DNA of 64,000 bases, taken from assembly GCA_013396525.1 (NCBI GenBank), contig VWYX01000200.1, forward strand, positions 245,475 through 309,474. Direction: 5' to 3'. Shown here in pieces: positions 40,778 to 53,300 of the stretch. Source of the DNA: Chaetorhynchus papuensis (taxonomy: Eukaryota > Chordata > Aves > Passeriformes > Rhipiduridae). The notes below the pieces were generated by a model. It saw only the letters and a program-made list of their open reading frames with translations. It was not told the DNA's origin and made no database searches. The stretch's first letter is position 1; each line of letters opens with the position of its first letter. Made by a program: the position numbers and the translations under genes.

Positions 40778-42589
40778 GTAAGTTCTACAACAGTCTGGTT
40801 ACCAATCATTCTAAGAGCCAGCTAACAGCTGTCTGACCATTGGATATGGCTATTTGCATGGCTAACAATTGGATGTCTATCTACTCTGTGAATGGCTTGC
40901 AACAAGCTGTTTGTTTGGGGACTATTCATAACGGCACAGTCAAAAGTCTCCTGAAAGGCATACTCGTTTCCATTTCTGTTCTTTACCCTTCTAAAATTGG
41001 CAATTTATTACATCAAAAAATAGCAGTCAACCCAGAAAAGGACAAAATTGACACAGTTCCCTTTTGATCTTTCAGTTTTGAATAGGCACCCACCAATGAA
41101 CTTCCCAATGAATATTCATTGGATGCAAAAGAAGTACCCAGCATTTTTTTTAAATAGAGATTTTACTCTAAATATTTAATAAAAGAGATAGCCCTTGATA
41201 TTTTATATAGCAGAGATGCATTTTCAGATAACTTTAGAAAAGGGAGTTAATTTCCTTGCATGAATTTTCTATATTATTCTCTTTCATTTTTATATAGATA
41301 ATCTTTTCCTGTATTTCCCCACGTTTCTGTCCCTGTGGCAGGTCATTCCATACCTCTTCTTTGCAGTTTCTTTTACTTTTCTTTAAAGCAACTGTTAGTG
41401 CTGCCTTTGACATAAGTAAACCATCCATTTGATCGAATATACACCAAATATTGTCTTCCTTTGAAATCTATAGAATTATTTAGGAATTTACATGGAAAAT
41501 ATATGAAACTTCCTTTTGCTGCAAAAAGGTAATGGGTCAAAATACATTTTGTATGTGCCAAATTCCATTCACTGAAATTTCTCTGATTTCAAGGCAGTAA
41601 TTCCAAATTTTCACCAGTGTAATCAAGCGTGGAGGTTGGTCCAACACTTTAGATGAGGTTCTGATTTGCTACAAATTACTGAAAAATAAAAATGAACTCA
41701 TTTTAAGGTGTGAAAAGTCAGCAGAAGTGTGTTTTTTCGCTCTATAGCAGGAGAGATAACAGGATTACATGTATGACACACACGGTACATTATTGTTAAT
41801 GTTACATTTCCTATTAGACCTAATATGATAAAAGCTAAATAAGAGCCATTAAGGGCAGAATCTACCATCTTTACTCAAGATATTTCATAGCTTCCAAAGG
41901 AGAAGATACATTAGTTCATATAATTAATATATTAATTTTACATCTACTGTAATTTCATACCATATTTTAGTGTCATGCTCTACATTAAAGTATTCAAATA
42001 TTCTCATAACAGAGCCATTTAAAAGTACTGTTCAATAAAATCAGCATGCTCTGCAGTTTTTAGTTGCTTCTCCACTGCAAGAAAGGCCAGTCTTTTTCCT
42101 TGGGGTGTCAGCTTGCTACTTCTGACATCTTAAATGTAACCTTGTGGCTTTGAAAATGTACAAAGTTCAGTCCCTGCACATGACTGCAGCAGGAGCTGCT
42201 TTTAGGACCCTTAGCAGAGCAAGGAGCTGCAGACTGGAGCTGGTTGCAAACAGGACCAGATGCTTCTGCACATTTCTTCAACTCACATTGAAGCAGCAAC
42301 TTACAGTGCAGCAATTTACAACTGGTAAGATACAAAGCTACTCAAGATTTCTGTTGATACAATACTAAGATACCTGGCAGTGAGATTTATAACATAGCAA
42401 TCAAATTAATTACAACCCCTGGAAACAGATAAAAAGATGCAGGTTCAAAGATACTGAGGGAAGTTAACTTTGCTTTCCTTTTTGACTATAAGTTCTCCCC
42501 ATTCTGCCACATTTTGCCTACAGTCATGCTTTTCCATTCACTGATTAGATTACCATGCTGCCTGCTAAACATATTATGCTCCTGAAAGT
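40778..42589. other. Candidate intron sequence
   Basis: It would be the first part of the intron after candidate exon A. Two overlapping - strand open frames lie at 41,234-41,561. One carries a coding-like peptide (YFPCKFLNNSIDFKGRQY) just after a good acceptor-like string (ttacctttttgcag), but the donor is poor and I do not call it. Confidence 0.4.
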
Positions 42590-42768
42590 CACTCAGAAGC
42601 TCCAGCTGGTGCAGATGCAGAGACCCGCTCCTTTAGTCGGACTGGTCAGAAGAAACACGCTGCACTGGTACATTAGTTACTGCTTCCCTTCACAGGGCAA
42701 ATTACCATGCTCTTTTCACTTTGAGAGCCCTACATGATCTGAGACTTAACTACCTGAGACACACTTTC
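42590..42768 (+). mobile_element. Ancient LINE relic, reverse transcriptase C-terminal region
   Basis: In one frame the segment reads QKLQLVQMQRPAPL and, further on, LHWYIS; after a frame change it reads RALHDLRLNYL. This order follows the conserved region after the reverse transcriptase core in L2/CR1-clade LINEs: 'LQLVQNAAARL', then 'LHWLPV', then 'FKALHGLAPSYL'. The copy is heavily decayed, with frameshifts and substitutions in every motif. The clade call rests on remembered motifs, not an alignment. Confidence 0.5.
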
Positions 42769-43669
42769 TCTCATGCACTGCTGCAAGCCCTTTGGGAATA
42801 GCTGAGAACAAGTAATTTAGTAGCATTTTAACTGCAGATGAGAACATCAAATTCTCACTGGACTTCCCAGCTCTGGAGTTTTCATGCCCATATTACAACA
42901 GCAGTTGGAGCTGCATCTTCTGCATGTGGAAATGGTACCACTTTGATTAATTAGATCTGCTTACTTTAGTGATGCTGTCCTAGTGATGGATATGTAGCTA
43001 TATTAGAATTAAGGCCCTGTTTTTACTTTGTTACTCTTGCATTCAAAACACCAAAAATAGGATTAATCTCAAATAATATATTTACAACATTAAATTTTCT
43101 AGCTGAACAAATCATCTAGCCTTCCTTTGGAGTCGGTTAGGAGAAATAGGAAGAAAATTATTCTAGTTCCTTTAAGGATCAGATCTACAGGGATCCAGCT
43201 GTAGGAACCTGTGGTTAAGTCTGTATTCTGTAAGTTAGAAGGACAGTAAAGATCAACCTATCAATTCTGAGTGTGCAGATTTGTCCACAGGGCACAGTGC
43301 AGCAATAGTTTAAAGCAGATGTTAACGCCCAGAAGCACCAGAGCCACGTTATCCCAATTCTGTGGCTGACCTACTATAACTATCCCTAGGATTCCTCAAT
43401 GCCATCCAAATAAATCTACAATTGCTGACTTCTATTAGGTGGAGTTAGCCCAGATATCTCTGCAACAGTATACACTGCAGATATGCCCCTTCACTTTCAC
43501 TCAACAGCAAGAAAGATTTGCATTGAAATTGATCTAGAACCTGATCCTATAAGATCAAGCATCTTCATACTGATAGAAGTGCTTCAGTGTCAAGGGTTAT
43601 ACATGTTTGAAATCAAACTAACACAGTTATACTAGAAAGTTACATGTGTAGCCCAAGTCCCTCTGCATG
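42769..43669. other. Sequence between the two LINE pieces
   Basis: About 900 bases separate the two LINE-like pieces, more than the few hundred expected between these motifs in an intact element. It may hold an old insertion or simply decayed LINE sequence. I recognise nothing else in it. Confidence 0.35.
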
Positions 43670-43736
43670 CTCCATGGACCTTCAGGGCACAGTGCAAAGC
43701 CCATCTCTTTATTCAGGCTTTTCTCTAGTGTAAATA
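43670..43736 (+). mobile_element. Possible C-terminal end of the same ancient LINE
   Basis: One frame reads FRAQCKAHLFIQAFL and then a stop, much like the 'FKSALKTHLFSLAF' end of L2-type open reading frames. It has the same orientation as the piece at 42.59 kb, so the two may be one element. A T-rich run follows at about 43.74 kb. Confidence 0.4.
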
Positions 43737-46700
43737 GCTTTTTTTTTTTTTTGATTACTCAGCCAGAGAGTTAAGGATGTTACTCATGTGTCTTTTTTGT
43801 ATTATATCATAGATAATTGAAAACTTAAGTATTTTAATCTTCAGGCAGGCAACAGCTGGCAACGTATCGAATTTTATTGAAAGGTTTTAATGTGGGGTGT
43901 ACTGCAAGGGCAAGGGCAAGGCAGAGAGTTTCAGCTTTATTGAATCAAATTTGGAGAGTATGTTTTTGGTCTCCACATATGCTCTATTCATGTAGAAAGT
44001 CGAAGTCTTTTTAATCATCCAAGCCTTGGAATTTTGTCTCTTACTGCTCAGGCTGACTTGTACTGTTTACATGTTCCCTGGTGGATGTAAATTTTCCAAA
44101 AGCCAGTATAAATGCCTCTGCAAGGGCTATGGGAATTACAAATCGTGGCTAACAGCAATGGTGTCTCTGCTAAAATACTCCACTGTATCACATTTTGTTC
44201 CAGTAGTTACAGAAGACCTCCTAAGGCACTGCTTGTGCATGTGTAGCTCAGAACCCGTAGTCTGTGTTCTGGTGCTGTTACTAACAGCAACAGGGGCATT
44301 GATTTTGCTGGGGTTTGGTTCAAGATCCGTGATAGAGTAGGTGTAGCTCAGACCACCCCAGGGTGACCTCCCCACTGTTACATATCTTAGCTGCCCCTTA
44401 GACACAACTACGCTGATAACTCCTCACCCAAGTTCTTATGTAACATCTGGATTATTTTTACTGTAACAAATACAGTTTTGTCTTCTATATGTCAACACAA
44501 AAAGTTCCTGTTCATCACATTGATCGCATTACACATCCCATGTCATCTCTCAGTTTGTTCCCATAACCCTAAAAGATCCAAGATAGGTTCTTTACCTCGG
44601 TTACAAAGGCCTACATGACATACTACATCACTCATATAATTTCTGTGCAGTACCCAGAGGTCTCTTACCACCTCTCATCATGTAAACTGATTTTGTACAT
44701 GTCCCAGATGAGCACTCCAATGATTTCTCCCTTGTTGGGGAGAAATTTTCTGTAAACATGATCAAAGTTTTCTCCATCTTTTTTCAAACCCGACCTGAGA
44801 GTCACCCTGCTAAGCTTCCCATCACACCCCAGACCATTGCTTACCACAGTTAACAGGAAGGGAGATCTAACATCACATGGCTGCTCATGTACAGCCCTCC
44901 AGGCTTCCCTTGGGGCAGAAGTCATTACCTTTGACTGCCATGCCTGCACTGAGAGAGGAACAGGCAGCAGCCAAAAAGATTTTGAAAACAGTCTGTAGCC
45001 AGTGGCTTGATTGTTGTATGCTAAGTCAAGGTGCTCAGAAAAATGTGAACTCTTCTCTTCCCTGTGGGAGGGGCACCACAGCAGGCAGTTGAGTAAGACC
45101 CTCCATGGCCAACAACGGTCTAGAGGCAGCATCTCAAGCAATCACAAAATAAGCACTACAAGCTTTATAAGTCAAAAACATTTAAATTTCACCCAGAAAT
45201 TAGTATTGAATATTGCCTTAAATACAATTTTCTATAGGGAAACACAAATGATCTATATTGCCCTTTGAGAAGTCTTGTGCCCTCAAATACTTGGATTTCC
45301 AGTACATAAAATGTGCTGGTTTGGAGCATGATGTTTGTAACTTAGCTTCAATAATTACAAAAGAACTGATGCAAGTGAAAGTAAAATATATTTGGCTATA
45401 TTTTGGCATATAGACCTTCTTCAGAAACCTGCAGTAAATCTCAGTCTTTTCCCTTCTATGAAAAAGAAGAAGCCTGTGATGGATTTGTTACAAAATGAAA
45501 CATAAGGGTAAGAATTTCTTTGGGAACATATATATTTAAAATATCAGTAATTTACTGGGCAATAAATAAATAAATAGAGTCCTTTTACATTCTTCTGGCC
45601 AACCATCCTCAGGATGTGCTATAACTCCCAAACTCCTATTAGCTTCCATGGGAGCACTTTTTACACACCTTCATGTAGAATATTACAATTAATAGTCATA
45701 GACCCCATCCCAGCAGCACTGTGCAGATATTGGTGTTATGTAGATATCTTACAATTAACCAGCCTCTAATTAACCCAGTCAGCTCTGTCTTGTCCTTCGG
45801 TGTCTTGGTGAAGATGAAGCCATTGACTGCATATTCACAGTTGTTAGGGCAGGGATAATGAGTTTGGAAGAATTCGGGTGCTCTAACAAACTTGATGGTG
45901 CCCTGTTGCTCTTGCTACTGTATACACTGGATATGGTTCCAAATAATATTTAAACAATGGCAGTTTAGCTGATACATATCAAAGAGTGCTGTAATTACTC
46001 TTTAATACACAAATTACACTGTATGGTTTGTTTGATTATTTTATATTTAGAATTTAAATACCAATAAACTCTATAAATAGAATGTTTACTCTCAATAATT
46101 GTTGTTATTATTAATGTAGTCAGATTTTAAAATATGTGTATGGTAATATGTTTATATGTTCAGTATATAAATTTGAGAATTAGTCACAATCACTCAAATA
46201 GCACAATGTAGAAATATTCTAGATAACATGTATCTATAGTGTTGTTTCTTAATGCATTATAGACAATATATTTTCAGGATCTGCTCGATGACATAAAAGC
46301 TTAGAGTACGTGGCTCAAACTCTTCTCACTTCTCAGTCATTATTTCTTTTTTGACCAATTCCTCCTGGAAGCTCTCCAGTATTTAAACGTGACAGTGAAA
46401 GATGAGTGATGTTAGGATACAGATTGGTCGGAACATAAAACATACCAGATTGAGATTATCTTCATAATCCTGTACAATTTATATCATATAAGAAGATGTT
46501 TTACTTGAAATGTTATCAAATAAATTTTTTTGTCATTAAGCATTTATTTTATTATGCTCTTCAAAAATTACAGTGAAATCAGGTGTTGGGTTTAGATTTG
46601 TCCCCTAGCATGTAAGGCAGCCCCTCACTTCAGTACGTGAATATTTTTAATTTCTGATTTATCTTTGTTCAAAGTTTCTGTGGTAATGATAAATTAATTC

Positions 46701-47604
46701 CCATTCATAGGTGAAAACTGAGACACAAATGAAAGATTTATGGCAAGTCTTATTCTCAACTTCTAACTTAAAATCTACACATATTAGCAGACCTACCATT
46801 TCTAACAAAAGTAGGCATGACAGGCTTGTAGTTCCATGTACCAATTGCAGTTCAGTGTTTCTGATGAGATCTGTGAAATAAAAACTCACACATCCTCTCA
46901 GCTGAATGAACAGTAAACCACAGTATATATTTGATTTTCCATTCTTCATTTTGAAAATTGGCGCTTCTGGTTCTCCATTTTTCTCACCCCTCCCTTTATC
47001 TTCCATGCTGTTTTCTTAGAGATGGAAAAATCTGAATGCAGCCACTTTAATATCATTCATGAAAGTATCATATTCTGGTATAGCTCCAGAATAATGTCAT
47101 GACGTTGTATTTTGGCAGACTTAGGCAAGCAAATAATCTTCAAACTTCTGATTACTAGAAGTGGCCGTATATTACAAAAAAATAGTCATCGAATACTTTT
47201 ATATTTATTCCTCAGTGATTTTTACGTCTCCATAACCGTTTAAGTCCTTTGGTGGGATCTCACAGATTCACTGTCCATAAGGGGTTAGCTGAGCAGTCAG
47301 AGCCTTGCCTCTGATGTCACAGCCGTACCACTCGGCACAAAGCTCATTCTGAAGCAGCAGCACAAGGAATGAAGCCAGTAGTGGGGAAGGGGACGAAGGG
47401 AGATCCACTTCAGTGCCAGAGGTCCGCCATTTGTCAATGCTCCCTAGCCAAAGTTTGTTTAAATTGTCACCAAACATTTTTGTTTGATTGGAATATCAAA
47501 TACCACATTTTCCAGCATGTCTGAAGGATAAAGAAAGCTAAAATGTTGGATGGGAAATCGGTTTTGCTCACTGTATAAAATAATACTCACTGTACATTAC
47601 TGGA
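43737..47604. other. Unannotated DNA
   Basis: No gene is supportable. A 158-codon - strand frame (44,665-45,141) is long for the region but near the chance limit and matches no family I know. A string resembling part of MIR lies near 46.71 kb (aaaactgagacacaaatgaa); it is too decayed to call. The stretch from about 45.95 to 46.30 kb is very AT-rich. Confidence 0.45.
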
Positions 47605-47981
47605 GTAGACAAGGCTTGGTGATTCATGGCCATCAGATTGATGAGGAGAATTTTATTGAATTACTGAAGCTTCACAGCAATGACAATGAGACCCTGGGAA
47701 GCTAGCTGAAGAGAAAACAAGATTACACAAGTCCAACAATTCAGAATGAAATCATCAGTCTAATGAGCCGTGAAGTTATCCACACTATTGTAAAGGATAT
47801 TAATTGTGGTTCACAATACCATTCTGTCATAGCTGATAGAACTCATGACTACAGAGATATAGTACACAGAAGTGTCCATCTTCACCACGTTGACCCTGCC
47901 ATGCAAACTAACAAAAACTTGGTTATAATTTCCTGTGCACCAAACAATTCCATGGACTTCATTGGAAAAATTGCTTACTGA
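47605..47981 (+). pseudogene. hAT-type transposase fragment (DUF4371-like), degenerate
   Basis: One + strand frame gives, in order: RQGLVIHGHQIDEENFIELL, then SPTIQNEII, a Glu-Val-Ile-His-Thr-Ile-Val stretch, HSVIADRTHDY, and HLHHVD. This is the signature order of the DUF4371 segment of hAT-superfamily transposases and their domesticated relatives of the ZMYM1, ZBED and FAM200 type. The family pattern is RQGLAFRGH, then NFxELL, YTSPTIQNEI, a helix, FSIIADETTD and LRYVD. The frame is broken by a stop at about 47,695, where the family has KWL or similar, and the Asp-Glu-Thr-Thr-Asp motif is altered to Asp-Arg-Thr-His-Asp. The zinc-finger start and the C-terminal dimerisation domain are not visible. 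It is an old, inactive copy. Confidence 0.85.
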
Positions 47982-49535
47982 CATTGTGTACTTGCTTGTA
48001 ATGCACAATACTCATTAATAAATCGAGAACATTCTCACAAAAATGTCCACAAGTGCACATACTTTCAAGCAAAGATGTATTTTGAATTAGAGCTAGGATT
48101 TGTAGATCATCTAGTCTGCTTCTCCTCTGTAACAGAAGAGTTTCAAAAGAATCTACTATCCAGCCATATGAGACATTCAGAGGAAATTAAGACGGGAGGT
48201 ATAAAAACCAAGGCCAGCAGCATCTCAGTGGGAGGATGAAACTCTAAATGTGCTTGCTTTAATGTCCCACACTCATAAAAGCCCTGATGAGCCTGAAATA
48301 AAAGTTTATAAGAGGGGCAAAGCACAATGCTAAGCAGAGTATGTCAAGTAAATTTTGTCAAAGGAAAGTTAATGAGACAAAGAACTGATTTAGCTGTGTC
48401 TATTATTAAATAAGCAGAAGAAATTGTCCAAATATTAGACTTGGTTCCAGCAGCACCCCCATAGCCCAAAGCTTCCTCTGCTGTTGTGCTGTTAGAGGAG
48501 ACAGCAATTTTATGTAATCAAAGGAAAATAATTTTTCAGACTGTAGTACTTCAAAGAAATTTAAGTGTGTTTTGTCCAGCTGAAGACCACGCTCCTGTAG
48601 CCTGATCTGAATGAATATACACAGTTGGAAGGAGTGTTTCATGTTGATGTGAATGAGGAATTTGCTGGCTGTGGACCTGAGGGGGAAAAAAATCATGATT
48701 AAGAAATATCCCCCACTCAGAATGTGACCATATGAAATACAACTAGAGACATTTTACAGACTAGAACAACTCCTGTAGGGAGCATGCAGTCTGGTAACTG
48801 TCTCAGCACAGCTGCAGTCCCTTCAGTGTGACAACTTCACCATCAGCTGCCACAGAGAGGCTGTGACTGCAGAGCTCTGCAGCTGAGCCACCTCCAGACT
48901 ACACTGAGGACAGATTAATTTATTTTCCTTTTCTACCAGCTTTGCCTGCAGTGTTTGTTATTATACTTACCAGCCCAAAGATTCACAGCACATGCTGTTT
49001 CCTCAAATGTCTGCTTTGTTCAGAACTGTCTAGCTCTGAATGCTCTGCAAGCATCATGTCATCATTTCAGGTCATACCAGGGGACAGCATGCTTTACTAG
49101 TGCCTTACCCTTTAGGCAAAGCAGTGCATTTACCCAAAAGAACAACACACATTTAGGCAAAATGCTTAACACAGAGAGCTTTGGAACAGGAGCAAAAGGA
49201 GGATGCCAGGTGACCCTTGTTAAAATTTCCCTATTGTATTGAAAAGGTTGTTTGGCTGTTACAGCTCATGCCCACTCTCACTACTGATGAAACATCCTTT
49301 CTGGGTGACACTCCTGTAGCTCTTAAAAATAGATCTAAAGAGAAATAGTAGTGACTTTGAAAACGTGTTGGACAGCAATTTAATCATGCCTTTTCACCCA
49401 AAAAGCTCAAGGCAAAGAGGGGATGAAATGTCAGGACCACAAGCTACCATGAGGTCAGAGGAATTAATTCAGAAGTAGAAATGGCTATCAAGTATGCAGA
49501 GAAGTTGCTGACAAAATTCATAGTTTTTTAAGCAG
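47982..49535. other. Unannotated DNA, possibly intronic
   Basis: No feature is supportable. No further hAT transposase sequence and no terminal inverted repeats are visible downstream of the transposase fragment. If the + strand exon chain is real, this is part of the intron between exons A and B. Confidence 0.4.
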
Positions 49536-49593
49536 GTGGTGTATTTGACAGACTTTCTAAGTACAGCTATGAGTTGAAACCTGAATTTTCAAG
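49536..49593 (+). CDS. Candidate exon 'B' of the unidentified protein
   Basis: A 58-base segment between a tttttaagcag acceptor and TCAAG|GTAAGT, a consensus donor. It starts with two bases that complete the split codon left by exon A, and ends with two bases (AG) that the next candidate exon completes with G to give Arg. The encoded 18 residues include FDRLSKYSYELKPEF. Short, but both splice sites and both phases agree with the neighbours. The family is not recognised. Confidence 0.4.
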
Positions 49594-52533
49594 GTAAGTG
49601 TACAAGTGGTTAAAGTGGGTAGAATAGTATGAGAAACCATCAGTTTACCTGAAAACTAAAGAATTCTGGCCTACTACATGAACTTAGCTTTTTGTTTCAG
49701 AGAGTCTTTATTTGGGGGGAAACGTTTGAAACTGTGACAATATTCTGACCTTCATGTATCAGCCAAAGGTTGTATTTGATGAGGGAAATAAGACAATAGC
49801 CAATTAGAGATGCTTCTCTCCAAATCACATTATAAAAATATACATGGAGAGATAAAGAATTTCGGAGTAATTTTCTGAATAATTTGCGTATTATGATTTC
49901 TTTCAGTCTAAAAAGCATTACTTAAAAAACTTGTTTTATTTAGTGAAAAGATTTTAGACTATTTTGTCTCTAAGTTACGTGTACAGAGATATCCACGCAT
50001 CTCACTGCATCACAGTTTATCCATTATGAAAGGAAACGGAACATTCTGATTTTTTTTTTAATAGTTTTAGAAAAACTGATGTTGCACAGTAGCAACTGTA
50101 GTGAATTCAGGTCCCAAATCTTGATTCTAACAGCAAAAGATGACAAATGTTTCAAAGGAAAAGCTCTAATAGCTACGATCGTATACCACTGTAGACACTG
50201 GAGAAAAATCCTGAGGCTGTTTCCTTTACCTGCTTTTGTTCTACTAAAGTAGTGGCCTAGTGCATGCATGATTAATCTCTACATTCCACTGCAATAACTT
50301 GACTAATTTTGAAGTGAGATTCCTCAGTGAAGTCTGTTCACCTCTTCATTACTCATCTTTTTCATTTTCATGCCTGACCAGTTCCTTGCAAGTATCCATA
50401 ATGCCAATTTCATTACTAGTCTCATCTTGCTATCTTTTGCTGCTCTTGAACAATCGTGGTCACCCCTGTGTGCATCCGAAGGGTACCTGAAGATGTGACA
50501 GACGGCCACTGCATGGCAGCAAGAGTGAGTGTGCACTTCACAGCACTGTGCTCAGCCAAAGATTGGAAGAAACCAGTGCAGAAAGCCAAACCAAATTGGT
50601 GGTGAACATGAATTTCTTGCACAGTACACACATGTATATCCTTCCACATCCACCACTTCTGAGGAGACACAGGTTGTTTGCACAGGTTGATGCTTTCTGC
50701 TACCAAGTAACCAAACACATTTGTTAAGTAAGGTCACTTTAGATTTAAGAGTTCCTCAAAATAGCTAACTGCCCAACCTGCAGGTCAGTGCATGATCCTT
50801 TCTTGTCCTATATCTAACAGTGGGCCAGAGCCATGGTCTGTCTTGCAACAAGCAATAACAATATCTCATAGTTTGGAAATGCAGTTATTCCTTATCATTT
50901 CAAAGTTACAGGGAGAATGGAAGACAGCAGACCTGGGGGCATTTTCAAGAACACCCGGTAACAGAGAGAGAGAACTCAAAAGGCACTGACTTAGAGAACG
51001 GCTCATCAGTGACAGTAGCTGTGTGGTGAGTAACTGTCAGCAGAGCTACATCACTTTTAAAACAGTCAAATTTTCCTACTCAAGAGAATCCAAGGACAAC
51101 AAAACCCCTAAGTAAAATTCAGCTACTGTTGCTAGAGTTTACACCCCATAAAAGGACAAGAAGTAGTTCTGTTCTCTCCAACCATGCTCTATGAATTGGA
51201 CCCCCTCCTTGGATTCTGTTAGCTCTCCTTCAGCCCATATAGTCCCACTCATATCCTGGCCACAGCAGCCATAACTCCATCCATAAGTGTAGTACAGCAA
51301 AGCACTTTGGCAGGTTCGGATTCTGCAATTTCCTCATAAAAAAATACCAAATGTCAAAAAAAATCACTTAAACGTAGATCAGCTATTGAGACATTTCCAT
51401 GAAAATTAGAGAAATACAACTTGCAGCTGCCATTTTTCACTGTGTCTCACTTCCTTAAACATCCCAACAGAAAACCACATGCAGAATTGCTTAAAGTGTA
51501 ATTCACTGAAGCCACACCAACCCTAGAGTAATCATTGTAATGTAGGAACTTATAACCAATAAATGTTGTTTAAAGTACAAGGCTGTATAGTGGTGGCTCT
51601 CAACTGAGGTGGGAGTGTGTGGCTTGCGGGTGACAGAAGGGAAGTTGTTGGGGTTGAGAAGAAAAATTGATCAATGACTGTAAATGGGGTGTGGAATGAT
51701 TTAACTGCTAGTTGGATTTAATTTGTGGGCTGTGAAATTAAGAGCCTTGTCTCAAAGTTCATGAAGATCTGGTGCACGTGTCTGTAGTATGCATGGGGGT
51801 GTGAAGTAAAATTAAATATACATTGCCTTGTATCAGCTTTCTTGTAGAGGAAATTAATTAGAGTATCGTGGTTGGAATGAATGAGAAGTTATGCAATGAG
51901 GCTGGTAGGAACTCAGCGAGAATAAGAGTCAAAAGCCAGAAGTACATGACTCATGCCCAGTGTTTTACACAGAACTTATAGAGCAGCATTTAAAGAACGG
52001 ACACAACATCATCTAAATGCCCCCTCTTGTGTTTGTTCTGAAAACGGCACATTTGTGCTTGGCAGTGGGAGAGCAGAAATCTGCTTTTTACTTGACAAGT
52101 CCTTCACAGCAATGCTTAACAACACTCTAAAGACTCTATTGCATATCCCAACTTTGAATGTAAAGACAAAGTCGAATACCATGTAAAGATATTTGCAAAA
52201 AAAATCAACTTTCAATGTGCAAAAATGTTTTGCTGTCATAAAATCACCTCGGTAGAGGAAATCCTGAAGTTCTGACAGTGCTTTTCCTTACATAGAAATC
52301 TCAGCTGTGCTTTGGAGATACAAGACATTTGCATTTTCAAGTGTGTTCTACATTTTACAATAAATTTATTGTTGAAGTGTAAAGGTGACAAATGTGAAAG
52401 GATATTTTGTTGGACAGCAAGCATAGATTACAGAATTTTAAGGATGGTGTTCATAGAAAATCGTATGTGTTAGTGAAGTTTCAGTAAAGAAAAGTAGTAC
52501 ATATTACAGGTTCTGTTGCTGTTTAAACCTCAG
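49594..52533. other. Candidate intron sequence
   Basis: It would be the intron between exons B and C. Nothing else is supportable in it. Confidence 0.4.
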
Positions 52534-52675
52534 GCCAGAAATTTCACATGAAGAGTGTCAACTTCACATTTTGCCTGGAAATCTGACCACTCAGAAAGTG
52601 CAGTATATTTTGTTAAAGGATTACTGCTTGTGGCTTGAAAGCATTAATATTAAGTACCAGAAATTTAAAGCAAAA
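52534..52675 (+). CDS. Candidate exon 'C' of the unidentified protein
   Basis: A 142-base segment after a pyrimidine-rich cctcag acceptor and before a strong AAA|GTAAGAG donor. The frame set by exon B is open throughout and encodes 47 residues, including SHEECQLHILPGNL and ILLKDYCLWLESINIKYQ, a coding-like mix with a likely amphipathic helix. It ends on a codon boundary. The open frame continues past the donor for a further 28 codons, so readthrough without splicing is possible. I do not recognise the family. Confidence 0.5.
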
Positions 52676-52878
52676 GTAAGAGCTGCTTTGGCACATGTTT
52701 TTATAGCTTGCATACTTGAGGTTTATTTAAAATCTAATCCACAAACTACTCTGATGTAAACTTGCTCATTTAGATGTTGGTGGCACCATTGGTCATGCAC
52801 TAGTCTGATTTGATAAAGTAGGTGGGTACAACTGTTTTTTGCAATAAAATATTACTTTTGCAACATTTTCTGTCACAG
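52676..52878 (+). other. Candidate short intron
   Basis: A 203-base segment between the donor of exon C and the cattttctgtcacag acceptor of exon D. Length and signals fit a small vertebrate intron. Confidence 0.35.
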
Positions 52879-53058
52879 AAGTTACAAATCCTTCACTTCA
52901 TCATGGAAGTACATGACAGAAATAGGAGGTTCGTTGGAATGAATAGGAGACAACCACATGTTGGAAGACTCGTAACTAGATGGGCAAATCTAAAGTTAAA
53001 ACAAGAAACTGCTCCATGTTATCAGTTGCAAGATGCCATTTCATTTTTCAGCTTCTAA
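52879..53058 (+). CDS. Candidate terminal exon 'D' of the unidentified protein
   Basis: After a good acceptor (cattttctgtcacag) an in-phase frame runs for 59 codons to a TAA. It is basic, with pieces such as MEVHDRNRRFVG and RRQPHVGRLVTRW, and ends in a hydrophobic tail (ISFFSF). No canonical AATAAA lies within a few hundred bases downstream, which weakens the case for a 3' end here. The upstream part of the same frame is also open before the acceptor, so the frame could be chance. Taken with A to C it would complete a C-terminal part of about 158 residues. Confidence 0.35.
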   Translation, partial: KLQILHFIMEVHDRNRRFVGMNRRQPHVGRLVTRWANLKLKQETAPCYQLQDAISFFSF

Positions 53059-53300
53059 CTATTTTAAGAATATCTGCTTGTGATGGAATGCTGAGAAAAG
53101 CCATACAAGGGCAGATATGTTTCAGACAATTCCATCAGACAATTATTTTATTAATCCTCCATTCATTTCAATGGTTATTTTGACTAAGGACTAATAAGAT
53201 ATATCTCAGTCTTTTGTCAAGATTACCATACCAGCCTTAGTTCTTAGAAATCCTGACTCATACGAACTCCTCTGCAAGTGTGGTCTGTCCCACTGTATTA
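53059..53300. other. Unannotated DNA after the candidate gene end
   Basis: Would be 3' untranslated or intergenic sequence. No polyadenylation signal of the AATAAA type is visible. Confidence 0.4.

Noticed and set aside
44665..45141. 158-codon open frame on the - strand
   Set aside because: Near the chance limit, no recognisable family, no splice or start context that supports it.
46700..46760. MIR-like string (aaaactgagacacaaatgaa), also near 7.57 and 38.81 kb
   Set aside because: Each match is 15-25 bases and lacks the rest of the element. An alignment to the MIR consensus would be needed to support it.
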